Shown here piece by piece: positions 1 to 8,490 of a DNA stretch of 64,000 nt. The notes below the pieces were generated by a model. It was not told the DNA's origin, did not search any database, and was given only the letters and a program-made list of their open reading frames with translations. The DNA lies in the NCBI RefSeq assembly GCF_000805385.1, contig NZ_JTJW01000010.1, positions 682,001 through 746,000 of the forward strand. Direction: 5' to 3'. The position numbers and the translations under genes were made by a program. The stretch comes from Mycolicibacterium setense (GTDB taxonomy: Bacteria > Actinomycetota > Actinomycetes > Mycobacteriales > Mycobacteriaceae). Within the stretch, counting starts at the first letter, position 1; each line of letters opens with the position of its first letter.

Positions 1-1549
1 CTGCGACAGCGTTGGGCACGGTGGTGGGTGTGGCGGGCAAGGTGAACACGAACCTGGTGCCGCCGGTGTAGGACGTGTCGATCCAGATCGATCCGCCGTG
101 ATGCTCGACGATCTTCTTGCACAGCGCCAGCCCGATGCCGGTGCCGCTGAAGGCGTCGCGGCCGTGGAGGCGCTGGAAGATCACGAAAACCTTGTCCACG
201 AACTCCTCACCGATACCGATCCCGTTGTCCGAGACACTGAATACCCAGTTCTCGTCGAGTTCACCGGCGCCGGCCCGGCAATCGATGACAATGCGGGGCG
301 CCACCCCGTCGCGACGGAACTTGACCGCGTTGCCGATCAGGTTCTGCCACACCATCGTCATCAGGGTGGGATCGCCGTCGATCGGCGGCAATGGCTCGTC
401 CGGACGCTGGATCTCGGCTCCCGACTCCCCGATCGCGGTGGTCAGGTTGTCCAGCGCGGCGTCCAGCGCATCGTTGAGATCCACCTCGGTGTGGGTGGCG
501 CCGAGCCGCCCCACCCGCGAAAACGTCAGCAGGTCGTTGATCAGCACCTGCATGCGTTTGGCGCCGTCGACGGCGAAGTCGATGTACTCGACGCCGCGCT
601 CGTCGAGCTGGTCGCCGTAGCGCTTCTCCAGCAACTGGCAGAACGAGGCGACCTTTCGGAGCGGCTCCTGAAGGTCGTGCGATGCCACATAGGCGAACTG
701 TTCGAGTTCGGCGTTGGAGCGGCGTAGTTCCTCGGCTTGCTGGTCGAGAGCATCCTGGGCCGATCGCGATGCGTCGAGCTCGTCGACCACCCGTTGGCGC
801 ATGTCTTCGACATCGGCGGCGATGGCGCGAATGTCCTTGGGGCCCTTCGGAACGATGCGTTCGGCGAAGTTACCGTCGGTGATCCTGCGGCAGGAGGCCG
901 CGAGCGCGGCCAATGGGTGGGTGACGGCGCTGCGCACCAGCACCGTCATCAGTACCGCCATGACGAAGAACGCCAGGATCATCGCGATCACCACGCCGTC
1001 GCGCCAGCCCCGAACGTGCGCCAACTCGTCGACACTGGCCTGCCTGGCCTGGCTCAGGTTGGCGTTCTGGACGTCGAACAGCTCACGTAGCCGGTCGAAT
1101 TGAGCCTTCCCGCGATCCGCGGTGCCGATGTCGACAACCGCCGGTCTGCCGACTGTGACGCTCCCGATGAGCGGGTCGGCATAGGAGGACCGCCACGCCG
1201 CGGCCGCGTTCTCGATCGTGTCCAGATCGGCCAGCAGACCGGTGTGGCCGGCCAGATAGCCGCGAATCTCCTCTGCCGCAGCCGCTTCGGCACGTTGCCC
1301 GTCACCGTAAGGCTTGAGGAACCCGGGGTCCGCGGCGATGACATATCCGCGAACAGCCGTCTCCTGGTCCCGCAGCGCCCCCTGAAGCTGGTAGGCGGCC
1401 ACCCGGGCGGGCTGAAGATCGTCGATCAACTCGCGGGATACCGCGTCGGTGCGGCCCACCAGGGCGATGCCGGCGACAGCGCCGGTGAGGACGATGACAC
1501 ACATCACCGACACCAGCACGTTCTGCCAGCCCTGCACCGAGAGCTTCAT
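1..1549 (-). CDS. Sensor histidine kinase (CHASE3-like, HAMP, HisKA, HATPase), cut by the window edge
   Basis: Membrane-bound sensor kinase expected to autophosphorylate on His and signal to a receiver domain. The translated 516 residues run off the left edge without a stop. Membrane segments lie at about residues 10-32 and 184-205. The roughly 150-residue extracytoplasmic part resembles CHASE3 (RDQETAVRGY at 60-69). HAMP spans about 206-258, followed by a coiled coil. The HisKA H-box is ASHDLQEPLR with His291. The ATPase has an N-box with Asn408 (QNLIGNAVKF), G1 at 441-446 (DNGIGI) and a GTGIGLALCKK segment. This arrangement is typical of phytochrome-like or RsbU-partner kinases. The ATG overlaps the stop of the upstream REC-PP2C gene (ATGA), so the two are translationally coupled and probably form one phosphorelay. 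The domain reading is firm; the signal and the partner are inferred. Confidence 0.9.
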   Translation of the reverse strand, partial: MKLSVQGWQNVLVSVMCVIVLTGAVAGIALVGRTDAVSRELIDDLQPARVAAYQLQGALRDQETAVRGYVIAADPGFLKPYGDGQRAEAAAAEEIRGYLAGHTGLLADLDTIENAAAAWRSSYADPLIGSVTVGRPAVVDIGTADRGKAQFDRLRELFDVQNANLSQARQASVDELAHVRGWRDGVVIAMILAFFVMAVLMTVLVRSAVTHPLAALAASCRRITDGNFAERIVPKGPKDIRAIAADVEDMRQRVVDELDASRSAQDALDQQAEELRRSNAELEQFAYVASHDLQEPLRKVASFCQLLEKRYGDQLDERGVEYIDFAVDGAKRMQVLINDLLTFSRVGRLGATHTEVDLNDALDAALDNLTTAIGESGAEIQRPDEPLPPIDGDPTLMTMVWQNLIGNAVKFRRDGVAPRIVIDCRAGAGELDENWVFSVSDNGIGIGEEFVDKVFVIFQRLHGRDAFSGTGIGLALCKKIVEHHGGSIWIDTSYTGGTRFVFTLPATPTTVPNAVA

Positions 1550-2748
1550 ACCGAGGAACGCTCCACTCTGATCAGCGCGATGTCATCACTGAGGCCGCCG
1601 TACGGCCGCGCACGGGATTCGACCTCGCCGATCAGCGCACCCACGAAATCGCGGCCGGGCAGGGCCGCAACCGAATTGGCGAGTTCGAGCAGTCCGTCTT
1701 CGCCGAGACGTTCACCACCAGGGCCGGCATGCCCCTCGAACAATCCATCGGTGAGCAGGACCAGTCCATGCCGTTGCGGCAGGTCCAACGTGTTGACCGG
1801 CCACTCCGTGGCTCCCAGGCCCAGCGCCGAACCGGCTGTCGGCTCGACCCACCGCACGGCGTTGTCGCCGTGGACGAGCAGACCGGGGTGCCCGGCGCGG
1901 ACGACGTCGTACCGGCCGCGATCGGGATCGAGCGCCACACTGAGCAGCGTCGCGAAAATTCCCGGTCCGTGGCGTTCGGCGGTGAGGATACGGTCCAGCT
2001 GACGCATCCGCTCGTTGCCCCGGAGGCCGGCGAATGTCAGTGCCCGCCAACCGATCCGCAGCGCCACACCCAACGCGGCCTCGTCAGGACCGTGGCCGGC
2101 GACGTCGCCCATCATCACGTGCACAGTCCGGTCGGGCGTCTGCACGATGTCGTAGAAATCCCCGCCCAACAACGCTTGCCGCCGATTCGGCAGAGATTTG
2201 GTGACGATCTCGACGCCCGGATCGTCCAGGAGCAACGCGGACGGCAGGAGTCCCCGCTCGAGCCGTGCGTTCTCGCGTTCGCGCAACCGGCTGGCGTGCA
2301 GGTCCACCGCGGTCAACTCGGCCCGCTTGCGCTCGATCGAATACACCACCGCACGCCGCAGCATCTCCGGATCGACCCGCCCCTTGACGAGGTAGTCCTG
2401 GGCGCCCGATGCGACCGCCGAGACGCCGAAATGCTCGTCGTTCAAACCCGTGAGGACGATGACCGGAACCGCAGGATCCAGCCGGCCCAACCGGTGCAGC
2501 GCATCGATGCCCTGTGCATCGGGCAGATTCAGGTCCAGCAGTACGCAGTCGGGCTTGTCATCGACCAGCACCCGCTCAGCCGCCGCCATGGACTGCACCC
2601 AGACCAGGTCGATGTCGGCCGTATCCGCGATCTGCTCCTCGACCAACAACGCATCGCCACGGTCATCCTCGACCAACAACAATGACAGTCGTCGGCCCAG
2701 GGCCGGGCCGGCGATTGTGGCAGAGGGATACGGTTGCTCCGCGCGCAT
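1546..2748 (-). CDS. Response regulator fused to a PP2C (RsbU/SpoIIE-type) phosphatase
   Basis: A 400-residue protein with an N-terminal receiver domain (about 22-135) and a C-terminal PP2C-type Ser/Thr phosphatase domain (about 180-397). The receiver shows the acidic pair Asp28/Asp29, phosphoacceptor Asp72 in VLLDLNLP, a Thr in VIVLTG, and Lys in YLVKG. A coiled-coil-like linker with SRLRERENARLERGLLP follows. The phosphatase carries LGGDFYDI, GDVAGHG and LLTDGLFE, which supply the metal-binding Asp residues. Proteins of this design dephosphorylate anti-anti-sigma factors in partner-switching pathways. No anti-sigma or anti-anti-sigma gene is visible in the window, so the target is unknown. 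It is the first gene of a two-gene operon with the histidine kinase (4-base ATGA overlap), which most likely phosphorylates its receiver. Confidence 0.93.
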   Translation of the reverse strand: MRAEQPYPSATIAGPALGRRLSLLLVEDDRGDALLVEEQIADTADIDLVWVQSMAAAERVLVDDKPDCVLLDLNLPDAQGIDALHRLGRLDPAVPVIVLTGLNDEHFGVSAVASGAQDYLVKGRVDPEMLRRAVVYSIERKRAELTAVDLHASRLRERENARLERGLLPSALLLDDPGVEIVTKSLPNRRQALLGGDFYDIVQTPDRTVHVMMGDVAGHGPDEAALGVALRIGWRALTFAGLRGNERMRQLDRILTAERHGPGIFATLLSVALDPDRGRYDVVRAGHPGLLVHGDNAVRWVEPTAGSALGLGATEWPVNTLDLPQRHGLVLLTDGLFEGHAGPGGERLGEDGLLELANSVAALPGRDFVGALIGEVESRARPYGGLSDDIALIRVERSSV

Positions 2749-2876
2749 GGGATCACGTCCTTCACTCGACTGAGGCCACCCCGGTCGCGCTGACCCTCTG
2801 CTTTAGTGACGACGTCGTAGAGAATACCTATGCGTAGGCGTCAATTGTTCGTCGGCCGAATGATCCGGCCTCCGGA

Positions 2877-3284
2877 TCAGGAGGCTCGTGCCTGAGTGCG
2901 GAGCTCGAGCCGGCGCAGCACGTCGGCCCCCAACCCGCGTGGGTCCTGATCCGCCGCGGCGGGAATCAGGGTGACACCGTCGGCCACCCCGGCCGCCTCG
3001 ATATCGGCGATCAGGCCGGTCAGACCGTCGACGGTCCCGATATAGCGAACCTCGGCCTGCGGGCCTGCCACCGTGAGGCTGCAACGGGCCGAGCGGTAAT
3101 CCCCGGCCACCGCGACGGTGACATCGAGGATCACCGAGACGTCATGGTCCTCGGATTTCAGGCCGGACCGGATCCGGCGGGCCTTGGCCAGGTCGGGCGC
3201 GGAGATCCGCGCCGTCGGCCGGTCACCCTCGGTCAGCTCGGTCCAGTCCCCTGCTTCCACCACAAATAGGCGCACCCCGGCCAC
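2877..3284 (-). CDS. Conserved-type hypothetical protein, 135 aa
   Basis: A small soluble protein that I do not recognise. It lacks a signal peptide and membrane segments. The sequence alternates strand-like stretches (VRLFVVEAGDW, VSVILDVTVAV, AEVRYIGTVDGLTGLIADIEAAGVADGVTLIPAA). The second half reads like the last strand-helix-strand of a luciferase-like monooxygenase barrel (VRYIGTVDGLTGLIADIEAAG). That similarity is only an impression. The ORF is compact, has normal high-G+C codon use and lies alone between the PP2C gene and the TerC gene, all on the minus strand. The start is the ATG giving MAGVRLFVVE; no other good start is nearby. Confidence 0.6.
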   Translation of the reverse strand: MAGVRLFVVEAGDWTELTEGDRPTARISAPDLAKARRIRSGLKSEDHDVSVILDVTVAVAGDYRSARCSLTVAGPQAEVRYIGTVDGLTGLIADIEAAGVADGVTLIPAAADQDPRGLGADVLRRLELRTQARAS

Positions 3285-3339
3285 GCTACGCAGCCGGGAC
3301 CGGTGTGCCGATGGTTGCGCTCAGCCGGAATCCAAGGGA

Positions 3340-4308
3340 CTACCGCGCGTCGCGCACCCGGGTCTTGTACAGGCTCGCGGCGGTGGTGATGGCCAGAGTC
3401 ACGACGATCACACCGAGGCTCGCCAGCGTCGGGATCTCCGGGACGTGTACCGGCTCGCCTCCGTTGATGAACGGCAGCTCGTTCTCGTGCAGCGCATGCA
3501 GCACCAGCTTCACGCCGATGAACGCCAGGATGAACGCCAGCCCCTGCGACAGGTAAACGAGCCGCTTGAGCAGGTCACCGAGCAGGAAGTAGAGCTGGCG
3601 CAACCCCATCAGCGCGAACACGTTCGCGGTGAACACCAGGTAGGGCTCCTGGGTGAGCCCGTAGATCGCGGGGATGGAGTCCAGGGCGAACAGCAGGTCG
3701 GTGGTGCCCAACGCCACGATCACCAGGAACATCGGCGTCATCAGCCGTTGACCGTTCTCGTGGATCCACAACCGCAGGCCGTCCCACTTGTCGGTGGTGC
3801 GCAGGTGCTTGCGGGCGAACCGCACCACACTGTTGTCGCCGTCGTCGTCGTGGTCGGTGTCGCGCACCAGGTTGATCGCCGTGTACACCAGGAAGGCGCC
3901 GAAAATGTAGAACACCCAGGAGAACTGGTTGATGGCCACCGCGCCGAGCGCGATGAAGATGCCGCGGAAGATCAGCGCCAGGATGATGCCGACCAGCAGG
4001 GCCTGCTGCTGGTAGATCCTGGGCACCTTGAAGCTGGCCATGATGATCAAGAAGATGAACAGGTTGTCCACCGACAGGCTGTACTCGGTGAGCCACCCGG
4101 CGAAGAACTCCAGCCCGAACTGGCTGCCGTGGAAGAACCACACGAACACCCCGAAGGCCACGGCCATACCGATGTAGACGGACAGCGCCGTCGCGGTCTC
4201 ACGCGTGCTGGGTTCGTGGGGGCGTCGCCCGATCACGACGACGTCGAACAGCAGAACGGCAATCGTCACAGCGAGGGTGATGATCCATTCCAGCTGGGTT
4301 ACCTGCAT
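3340..4308 (-). CDS. TerC-family integral membrane protein, likely metal (Mn) exporter
   Basis: A 322-residue membrane protein with about eight or nine hydrophobic segments. The two TerC signatures are present: SVDNLFIFLI (around residues 78-87) and FALDSIPAIYGLT in the second half, whose conserved acidic residues lie in the membrane and are thought to bind metal. TerC proteins of this group export manganese, and many are controlled by yybP-ykoY riboswitches; such an element lies directly upstream here (4336-4436). The start ATG has a strong Shine-Dalgarno sequence (GGAGG, complement of 4317-4321) 8 bases upstream. That sequence is part of a hairpin with the riboswitch, which argues that control acts on translation. 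Manganese as the substrate is inferred from the family and the riboswitch; the older tellurite-resistance name is historical. Confidence 0.93.
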   Translation of the reverse strand: MQVTQLEWIITLAVTIAVLLFDVVVIGRRPHEPSTRETATALSVYIGMAVAFGVFVWFFHGSQFGLEFFAGWLTEYSLSVDNLFIFLIIMASFKVPRIYQQQALLVGIILALIFRGIFIALGAVAINQFSWVFYIFGAFLVYTAINLVRDTDHDDDGDNSVVRFARKHLRTTDKWDGLRLWIHENGQRLMTPMFLVIVALGTTDLLFALDSIPAIYGLTQEPYLVFTANVFALMGLRQLYFLLGDLLKRLVYLSQGLAFILAFIGVKLVLHALHENELPFINGGEPVHVPEIPTLASLGVIVVTLAITTAASLYKTRVRDAR

Positions 4309-4316
4309 CGAGAAAT

Positions 4317-4341
4317 CCTCCGGTCGTCAGAACGCCGGAGG
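4317..4341 (-). promoter_or_regulatory. Shine-Dalgarno-sequestering hairpin (riboswitch expression platform)
   Basis: A perfect 7-bp inverted repeat pairs CCTCCGG (complement of 4335-4341) with CCGGAGG (complement of 4317-4323) across an 11-base loop. The second arm contains the terC Shine-Dalgarno GGAGG. The first arm is the 3' strand of riboswitch stem P1. The two pairings are mutually exclusive, so metal binding that stabilises P1 should free the ribosome binding site. This is read directly from complementarity; the direction of control is inferred. Confidence 0.75.
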
Positions 4342-4436
4342 TCTCTTCCACCGGTGAAACACCGGCCCGCGACACCGATCGGTCATAGACGACCGACGTG
4401 ATGACGACATCGCAGCGAAAGGAATACTCCCCTCCG
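4336..4436 (-). promoter_or_regulatory. yybP-ykoY-type (manganese) riboswitch in the terC leader
   Basis: Reading the minus strand, the terC leader contains the hallmark GGGGAGTA element (complement of 4425-4432) and, near its 3' end, GAAGAGACCTCCGG (complement of 4335-4348), the two conserved internal-loop segments of this family. A closing P1 stem pairs CGGAGG (complement of 4431-4436) with CCTCCG (complement of 4336-4341). A side hairpin CCGGTG-TTT-CACCGG lies at 4351-4365. The motif CGTCATCACG (complement of 4396-4405) is also typical. The family senses Mn2+ and commonly precedes terC and mntP genes. Recognition is by eye; a covariance-model search would settle it. Confidence 0.85.
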
Positions 4437-4533
4437 CCGACCAGTGTGCCTGACGGATCCCACGAATCGAAATCGCGGCGGCACGCCGGACCGACCCGCC
4501 GTGCGCCACTGGGCCGCGACGTCGGGGACTTAG

Positions 4534-4539
4534 TAGTTT
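4534..4539 (+). promoter_or_regulatory. -10 box for the NRPS-like operon, probably leaderless
   Basis: TAGTTT fits the mycobacterial TANNNT -10 consensus and ends 6 bases before the GTG start at 4546, placing the transcription start on the start codon. No Shine-Dalgarno sequence precedes the GTG, in keeping with a leaderless transcript. Confidence 0.5.
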
Positions 4540-4545
4540 GTATGC

Positions 4546-7500
4546 GTGACAGCCGCCGCCAGTGACCACGAGATTCCACCTCAGTACGTGCTATCCCCAC
4601 TGGCCCCCGAACCACGCACGCTCGTCGACATCCTGCACGACACGGCCAGGCGGTTTCCCGATGCGCCCGCCCTCGACGACGGCACCGTCCAGCTCACGTA
4701 CTCCGAGCTGATCACCGACGTGGCCGACAGCGTGGCCTGGCTCGCGGCGCGCGGTATCGGCCGCGGCGACAAGCTGGGGATCCGGATGCCGTCGGGGAGC
4801 TACGCCCTGTACGTGGCGATCCTGTCGGTGCTGGCCTGCGGGGCCGCCTACGTACCGGTCGACGCCGACGACCCCGACGAACGGGCCGAGCTGGTGTTCG
4901 GCGAGGCCAACGTGGTGGGCGTGATCACCGAGGCCGGCCTGGTCCGCGGGCCCGGGTCGTCGCGCGGCTGGCGGGCCGCGGCACCGCTGGGGCGGGACGA
5001 CGCCTGGATCATCTTCACCTCGGGCTCGACGGGCACCCCGAAAGGTGTTGCCGTCACCCACCGCAGCGCCGCGGCGTTCGTCGACGCCGAAGCGCGGATG
5101 TTCTTGCAGGACAATCCGATCGGGCCCGGCGACCGGGTGCTGGCCGGACTGTCGGTGGCCTTCGACGCGTCGTGCGAGGAGATGTGGCTGGCCTGGCGGC
5201 ACGGCGCCTGTCTGGTGCCCGCCCCGCGGTCACTGGTGCGCAGTGGCATGGACCTGGGCCCGTGGCTGGTGAGCCGCGACATCACCGTGGTGTCCACCGT
5301 GCCGACGCTGGCGGCGCTGTGGCCGGCCGAGGCACTCGAAGCGGTGCGGCTGTTGATCTTCGGCGGCGAGGCCTGCCCACCCGAACTCGCGGCGCGCCTG
5401 GCCGTGGACGGCCGGGAGGTGTGGAACACCTACGGCCCCACCGAGGCGACCGTCGTGGCGTGCGCGGCGCAGCTCGACGGGCAGGGCCCGGTCAGTATCG
5501 GTCTGCCGTTGGCCGGCTGGGACCTTGCGGTGGTGAACGGTGAAGGCCTGCCGGTCGCGATCGGTGAGGTCGGCGAGCTGGTGATCGGCGGCGTGGGGCT
5601 GGCCCGCTACCTCGACCCCGAAAAGGACGCCGAGAAGTACGCCCCGATGCCGACGCTGGGCTGGAGCCGGGCCTACCGCAGCGGCGACCTGGTGCGGCTG
5701 GAGGCCGACGGCCTGTACTTCCAGGGCCGCGCCGACGATCAGGTCAAGGTCGGCGGCCGCCGCATCGAGCTCGGTGAGGTGGACACCGCATTGGTGAACC
5801 TGCCCGGTGTCAGTGGGGGCGCGGCGGCGGTGCGCAAAACCGCAAGCGGCACCCCGCTGCTGGTCGGCTATATCGCCAGCACGGACCCGTCCTTCGACCT
5901 GGCCGCCGCCCGGACCGCGCTGTCCGAGTCGCTGCCGGCAGCCCTGGTTCCCCGGCTGGTGCTGCTCGACGAACTGCCGACCCGCACCTCCGGCAAGGTC
6001 GACCGCAACGCGCTGCCGTGGCCACCGCCGGGCAACACCGAACAGGATGTCCCCGAACTCGACGGCACCATGGGCTGGCTCGCCGGCTTGTGGCGCGACG
6101 TGCTCGGCACCCCCGTCGACGGGCCCGAGGCCGACTTCATCGCGCTGGGCGGCGGTTCCCTGTCCGCCGCGCAACTCGTGGCCGCGTTGCGCCGGCGCTA
6201 CCCGCTGGTGACCGTCGCCGACCTCTACGACCATCCCCGGCTCGGCTCACTGGCCGGCTATCTCGACGAACTCAAGCCGCCGCCGCAGATCCAGAACCGC
6301 GAGGTCAAACCGACACCGCTGGCCACCCAGGCCGCACAGGTCGCGTTGTCGTTGCCGTTGGCCACCCTCACCGGCATGCAATGGGTGGTCTGGCTGGCGC
6401 TGCTGAACAACGTGGCCGCCGTGACGGGGGTCGTGTCGTGGGCGCATCCGCTCAGCTGGTGGTGGGTGCTCGCCGGGTTCCTGTTGTTCGTCACCCCGCT
6501 GGGCCGCATGGGCATCGCGGTGCTGTTCGCGCGCATGCTGCTGTCCGGCCTGGAGCCCGGCACGTACCGGCGTGGCGGCCTGGTTCACCTGCGGGTGTGG
6601 ATCGCCGAGCGGCTCGCGGACGCCAGCGGCGCCGAGAACCTGGCCGGTGCGCCGTGGATGGTCTATTACGCCCGCGCGCTGGGCAACAGTGTCGGCAAGG
6701 GCGTCGACATGCACTCGCCTCCGCCGGTGACCGGCATGCTCAAGATCGGCCACCGTGCCTCGGTCGAGCCCGAGGTGGACCTCACGGGGCACTGGATCGA
6801 CGGCGATCTGTTCCACGTCGGGCCGGTGTCGATCGGCAACGACGCCACGATCGGCGCCCGCACCACACTGCTTCCCGGGGCGACGGTCGGCAAGAACGCC
6901 GACGTCGCCCCCGGATCGGCCGTGATCGGCAAGGTCAAGAACGGCCAATTCTGGAAGGGCTCCCCCGCCGTGAAATCGGGCAAGGCCCGCCACCCGTGGC
7001 CCGATCACCGGCCGGGCCGCGCCCCGCTGTGGGTCGCCGTGTACGGGGTGTCCTCACTGCTGCTCGCCGGTCTGCCGTTGCTCGCACTGGCCGCAGGCCT
7101 GGCGGTGATCATCTGGGCCGTGCACGGCACCGCCTCGCCGGCCGAAGCCCTGGTGCCCGCGCTGGCCTGGACCCCGGCCGCAGCGGTCGTCGCAATGGTG
7201 ACCTACGCCGCGCTGACGGTGATCGGGGTGCGCATTCTCTCCGTGCGACTCTCGGAGGGGTACCACCCGGTGCGCAGCCGGGTGGGCTGGCAGTTGTGGA
7301 CCACCGAGCGCCTGATGGACGCGGCCCGCAACTACCTGTTCCCGATCTACGCCAGCCTGCTCACCCCGTGGTGGCTGCGGCTGCTCGGTGCGAAGGTGGG
7401 CAAGGACACCGAGATCTCGACGGCCCTGTTCACCCCGAAGTTCACCGAGGTGCAGGACGGCGCGTTCCTGGCCGACGACACCATGGTGGCCTCGTATGAA

Positions 7501-8490
7501 CTGGGTGGCGGCTGGATCCACGTCGCCAAGGCCACCATCGGCAAGCGCGCCTTCCTGGGCAACTCGGGCATCACCCAACCAGGCCGCAAGGTCCCCGACG
7601 ACGGTCTGGTGGCCGTGCTCTCGGCCACCCCGCACAAGGCCAAGGCCGGCTCGTCGTGGCTGGGCAGCCCACCGGTTCGGTTGCGCCGCAACGCCACCGC
7701 CGCCGATGCAATGCGCACGTTCCATCCTTCGCCCCGGCTCAAGATCATGCGCGCGGCTGTCGAGACGTGCCGCCTGATCCCGGTGATCGTCACGTTCGCG
7801 ATCGGTATCGCCGTGCTGGGTGCGCTGCAGGCCATGACGATGCGGTTCGGTTTCCTCTGGGCCGCACTGTCCGGAGGTGTGGTGCTGCTGGTCGCCGGCG
7901 TGGTGGCCGGGAGCACCGCGGTGATCGCGAAGTGGTTGGTGGTCGGCCGGATTCGAGCCGTCGAACATCCGCTGTGGTCGTCGTTCGTGTGGCGCAACGA
8001 GGTGTCGGACACCTTCGTCGAGACCGTCGCCGCACCGTGGTTCGCCCGGGCCGCCAGTGGCACCCCGGTGATGAACCTGTGGCTGCGCGGGCTGGGCGCG
8101 ACGATCGGCCGCGGCGTGTGGTGTGAAACCTACTGGCTGCCCGAAGCCGATCTGGTGGCACTCGAGACCGCCGCCACCGTCAACCGCGGCTGCGTCGTGC
8201 AGACACACCTGTTCCACGACCGCATCATGCGACTGGACAGCGTCGTCCTCGAAGAGGGGTCGACGCTGGGGCCCCATTGCGTGGCGCTACCGGCGGCGCG
8301 GCTGGGTGCCGGCGCCACGGTCGGTCCCGGCTCGCTGGTGATGCGCGGCGACGAGGTACCGCCGTCGACGCGCTGGCAGGGCAACCCGATCGCGCCGTGG
8401 AACATGTTCGGCAAGAAGCGTTCCGCCGACAAGGCCGGCGACAAGAGCGCTGACAAGGCCGCCAAGAAAACAGAAAACCCGGCCGCGTGA
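4546..8490 (+). CDS. Pls/PosA-type NRPS-like enzyme: adenylation, carrier and membrane acyltransferase-like repeats
   Basis: A 1314-residue protein. The adenylation domain (about 25-500) has core motifs FTSGSTGTPKGV (157-168), NTYGPTEAT, YRSGDLVRLE, GRADDQVKVGGRRIELGEVD and RTSGKVDRNALP with the catalytic Lys. A carrier domain follows with LGGGSLS, Ser538 being the likely phosphopantetheine site. The remaining two thirds hold about six membrane segments alternating with left-handed beta-helix (hexapeptide repeat) stretches, such as IGNDATIGARTTLLPGATVG and LEEGSTLGPHCVALPAARLG. There is no condensation or thioesterase domain. This is the architecture of epsilon-poly-lysine synthetase Pls and PosA, single-module synthetases that make amino-acid homopolymers or amides at the membrane. 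Substrate is unknown. It is first in a run of five genes with overlapping ends. The C-terminus is Lys/Asp/Ala-rich (KSADKAAKK). GTG start, apparently leaderless. Confidence 0.9.
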   Translation: MTAAASDHEIPPQYVLSPLAPEPRTLVDILHDTARRFPDAPALDDGTVQLTYSELITDVADSVAWLAARGIGRGDKLGIRMPSGSYALYVAILSVLACGAAYVPVDADDPDERAELVFGEANVVGVITEAGLVRGPGSSRGWRAAAPLGRDDAWIIFTSGSTGTPKGVAVTHRSAAAFVDAEARMFLQDNPIGPGDRVLAGLSVAFDASCEEMWLAWRHGACLVPAPRSLVRSGMDLGPWLVSRDITVVSTVPTLAALWPAEALEAVRLLIFGGEACPPELAARLAVDGREVWNTYGPTEATVVACAAQLDGQGPVSIGLPLAGWDLAVVNGEGLPVAIGEVGELVIGGVGLARYLDPEKDAEKYAPMPTLGWSRAYRSGDLVRLEADGLYFQGRADDQVKVGGRRIELGEVDTALVNLPGVSGGAAAVRKTASGTPLLVGYIASTDPSFDLAAARTALSESLPAALVPRLVLLDELPTRTSGKVDRNALPWPPPGNTEQDVPELDGTMGWLAGLWRDVLGTPVDGPEADFIALGGGSLSAAQLVAALRRRYPLVTVADLYDHPRLGSLAGYLDELKPPPQIQNREVKPTPLATQAAQVALSLPLATLTGMQWVVWLALLNNVAAVTGVVSWAHPLSWWWVLAGFLLFVTPLGRMGIAVLFARMLLSGLEPGTYRRGGLVHLRVWIAERLADASGAENLAGAPWMVYYARALGNSVGKGVDMHSPPPVTGMLKIGHRASVEPEVDLTGHWIDGDLFHVGPVSIGNDATIGARTTLLPGATVGKNADVAPGSAVIGKVKNGQFWKGSPAVKSGKARHPWPDHRPGRAPLWVAVYGVSSLLLAGLPLLALAAGLAVIIWAVHGTASPAEALVPALAWTPAAAVVAMVTYAALTVIGVRILSVRLSEGYHPVRSRVGWQLWTTERLMDAARNYLFPIYASLLTPWWLRLLGAKVGKDTEISTALFTPKFTEVQDGAFLADDTMVASYELGGGWIHVAKATIGKRAFLGNSGITQPGRKVPDDGLVAVLSATPHKAKAGSSWLGSPPVRLRRNATAADAMRTFHPSPRLKIMRAAVETCRLIPVIVTFAIGIAVLGALQAMTMRFGFLWAALSGGVVLLVAGVVAGSTAVIAKWLVVGRIRAVEHPLWSSFVWRNEVSDTFVETVAAPWFARAASGTPVMNLWLRGLGATIGRGVWCETYWLPEADLVALETAATVNRGCVVQTHLFHDRIMRLDSVVLEEGSTLGPHCVALPAARLGAGATVGPGSLVMRGDEVPPSTRWQGNPIAPWNMFGKKRSADKAGDKSADKAAKKTENPAA

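Noticed and set aside
98..727. Long plus-strand open frames across the histidine kinase and phosphatase genes
   Set aside because: They are antisense to clear minus-strand domains and translate to Arg/Pro/Gly/His-rich sequence without motifs, the usual shadow in high-G+C DNA.
5230..6234. Antisense open frame of 334 codons across the NRPS gene, and similar long frames across other genes (7054-8277, 25010-27349, 53172-54797)
   Set aside because: No recognisable sequence, no start signals, and full overlap with genes carrying family motifs.
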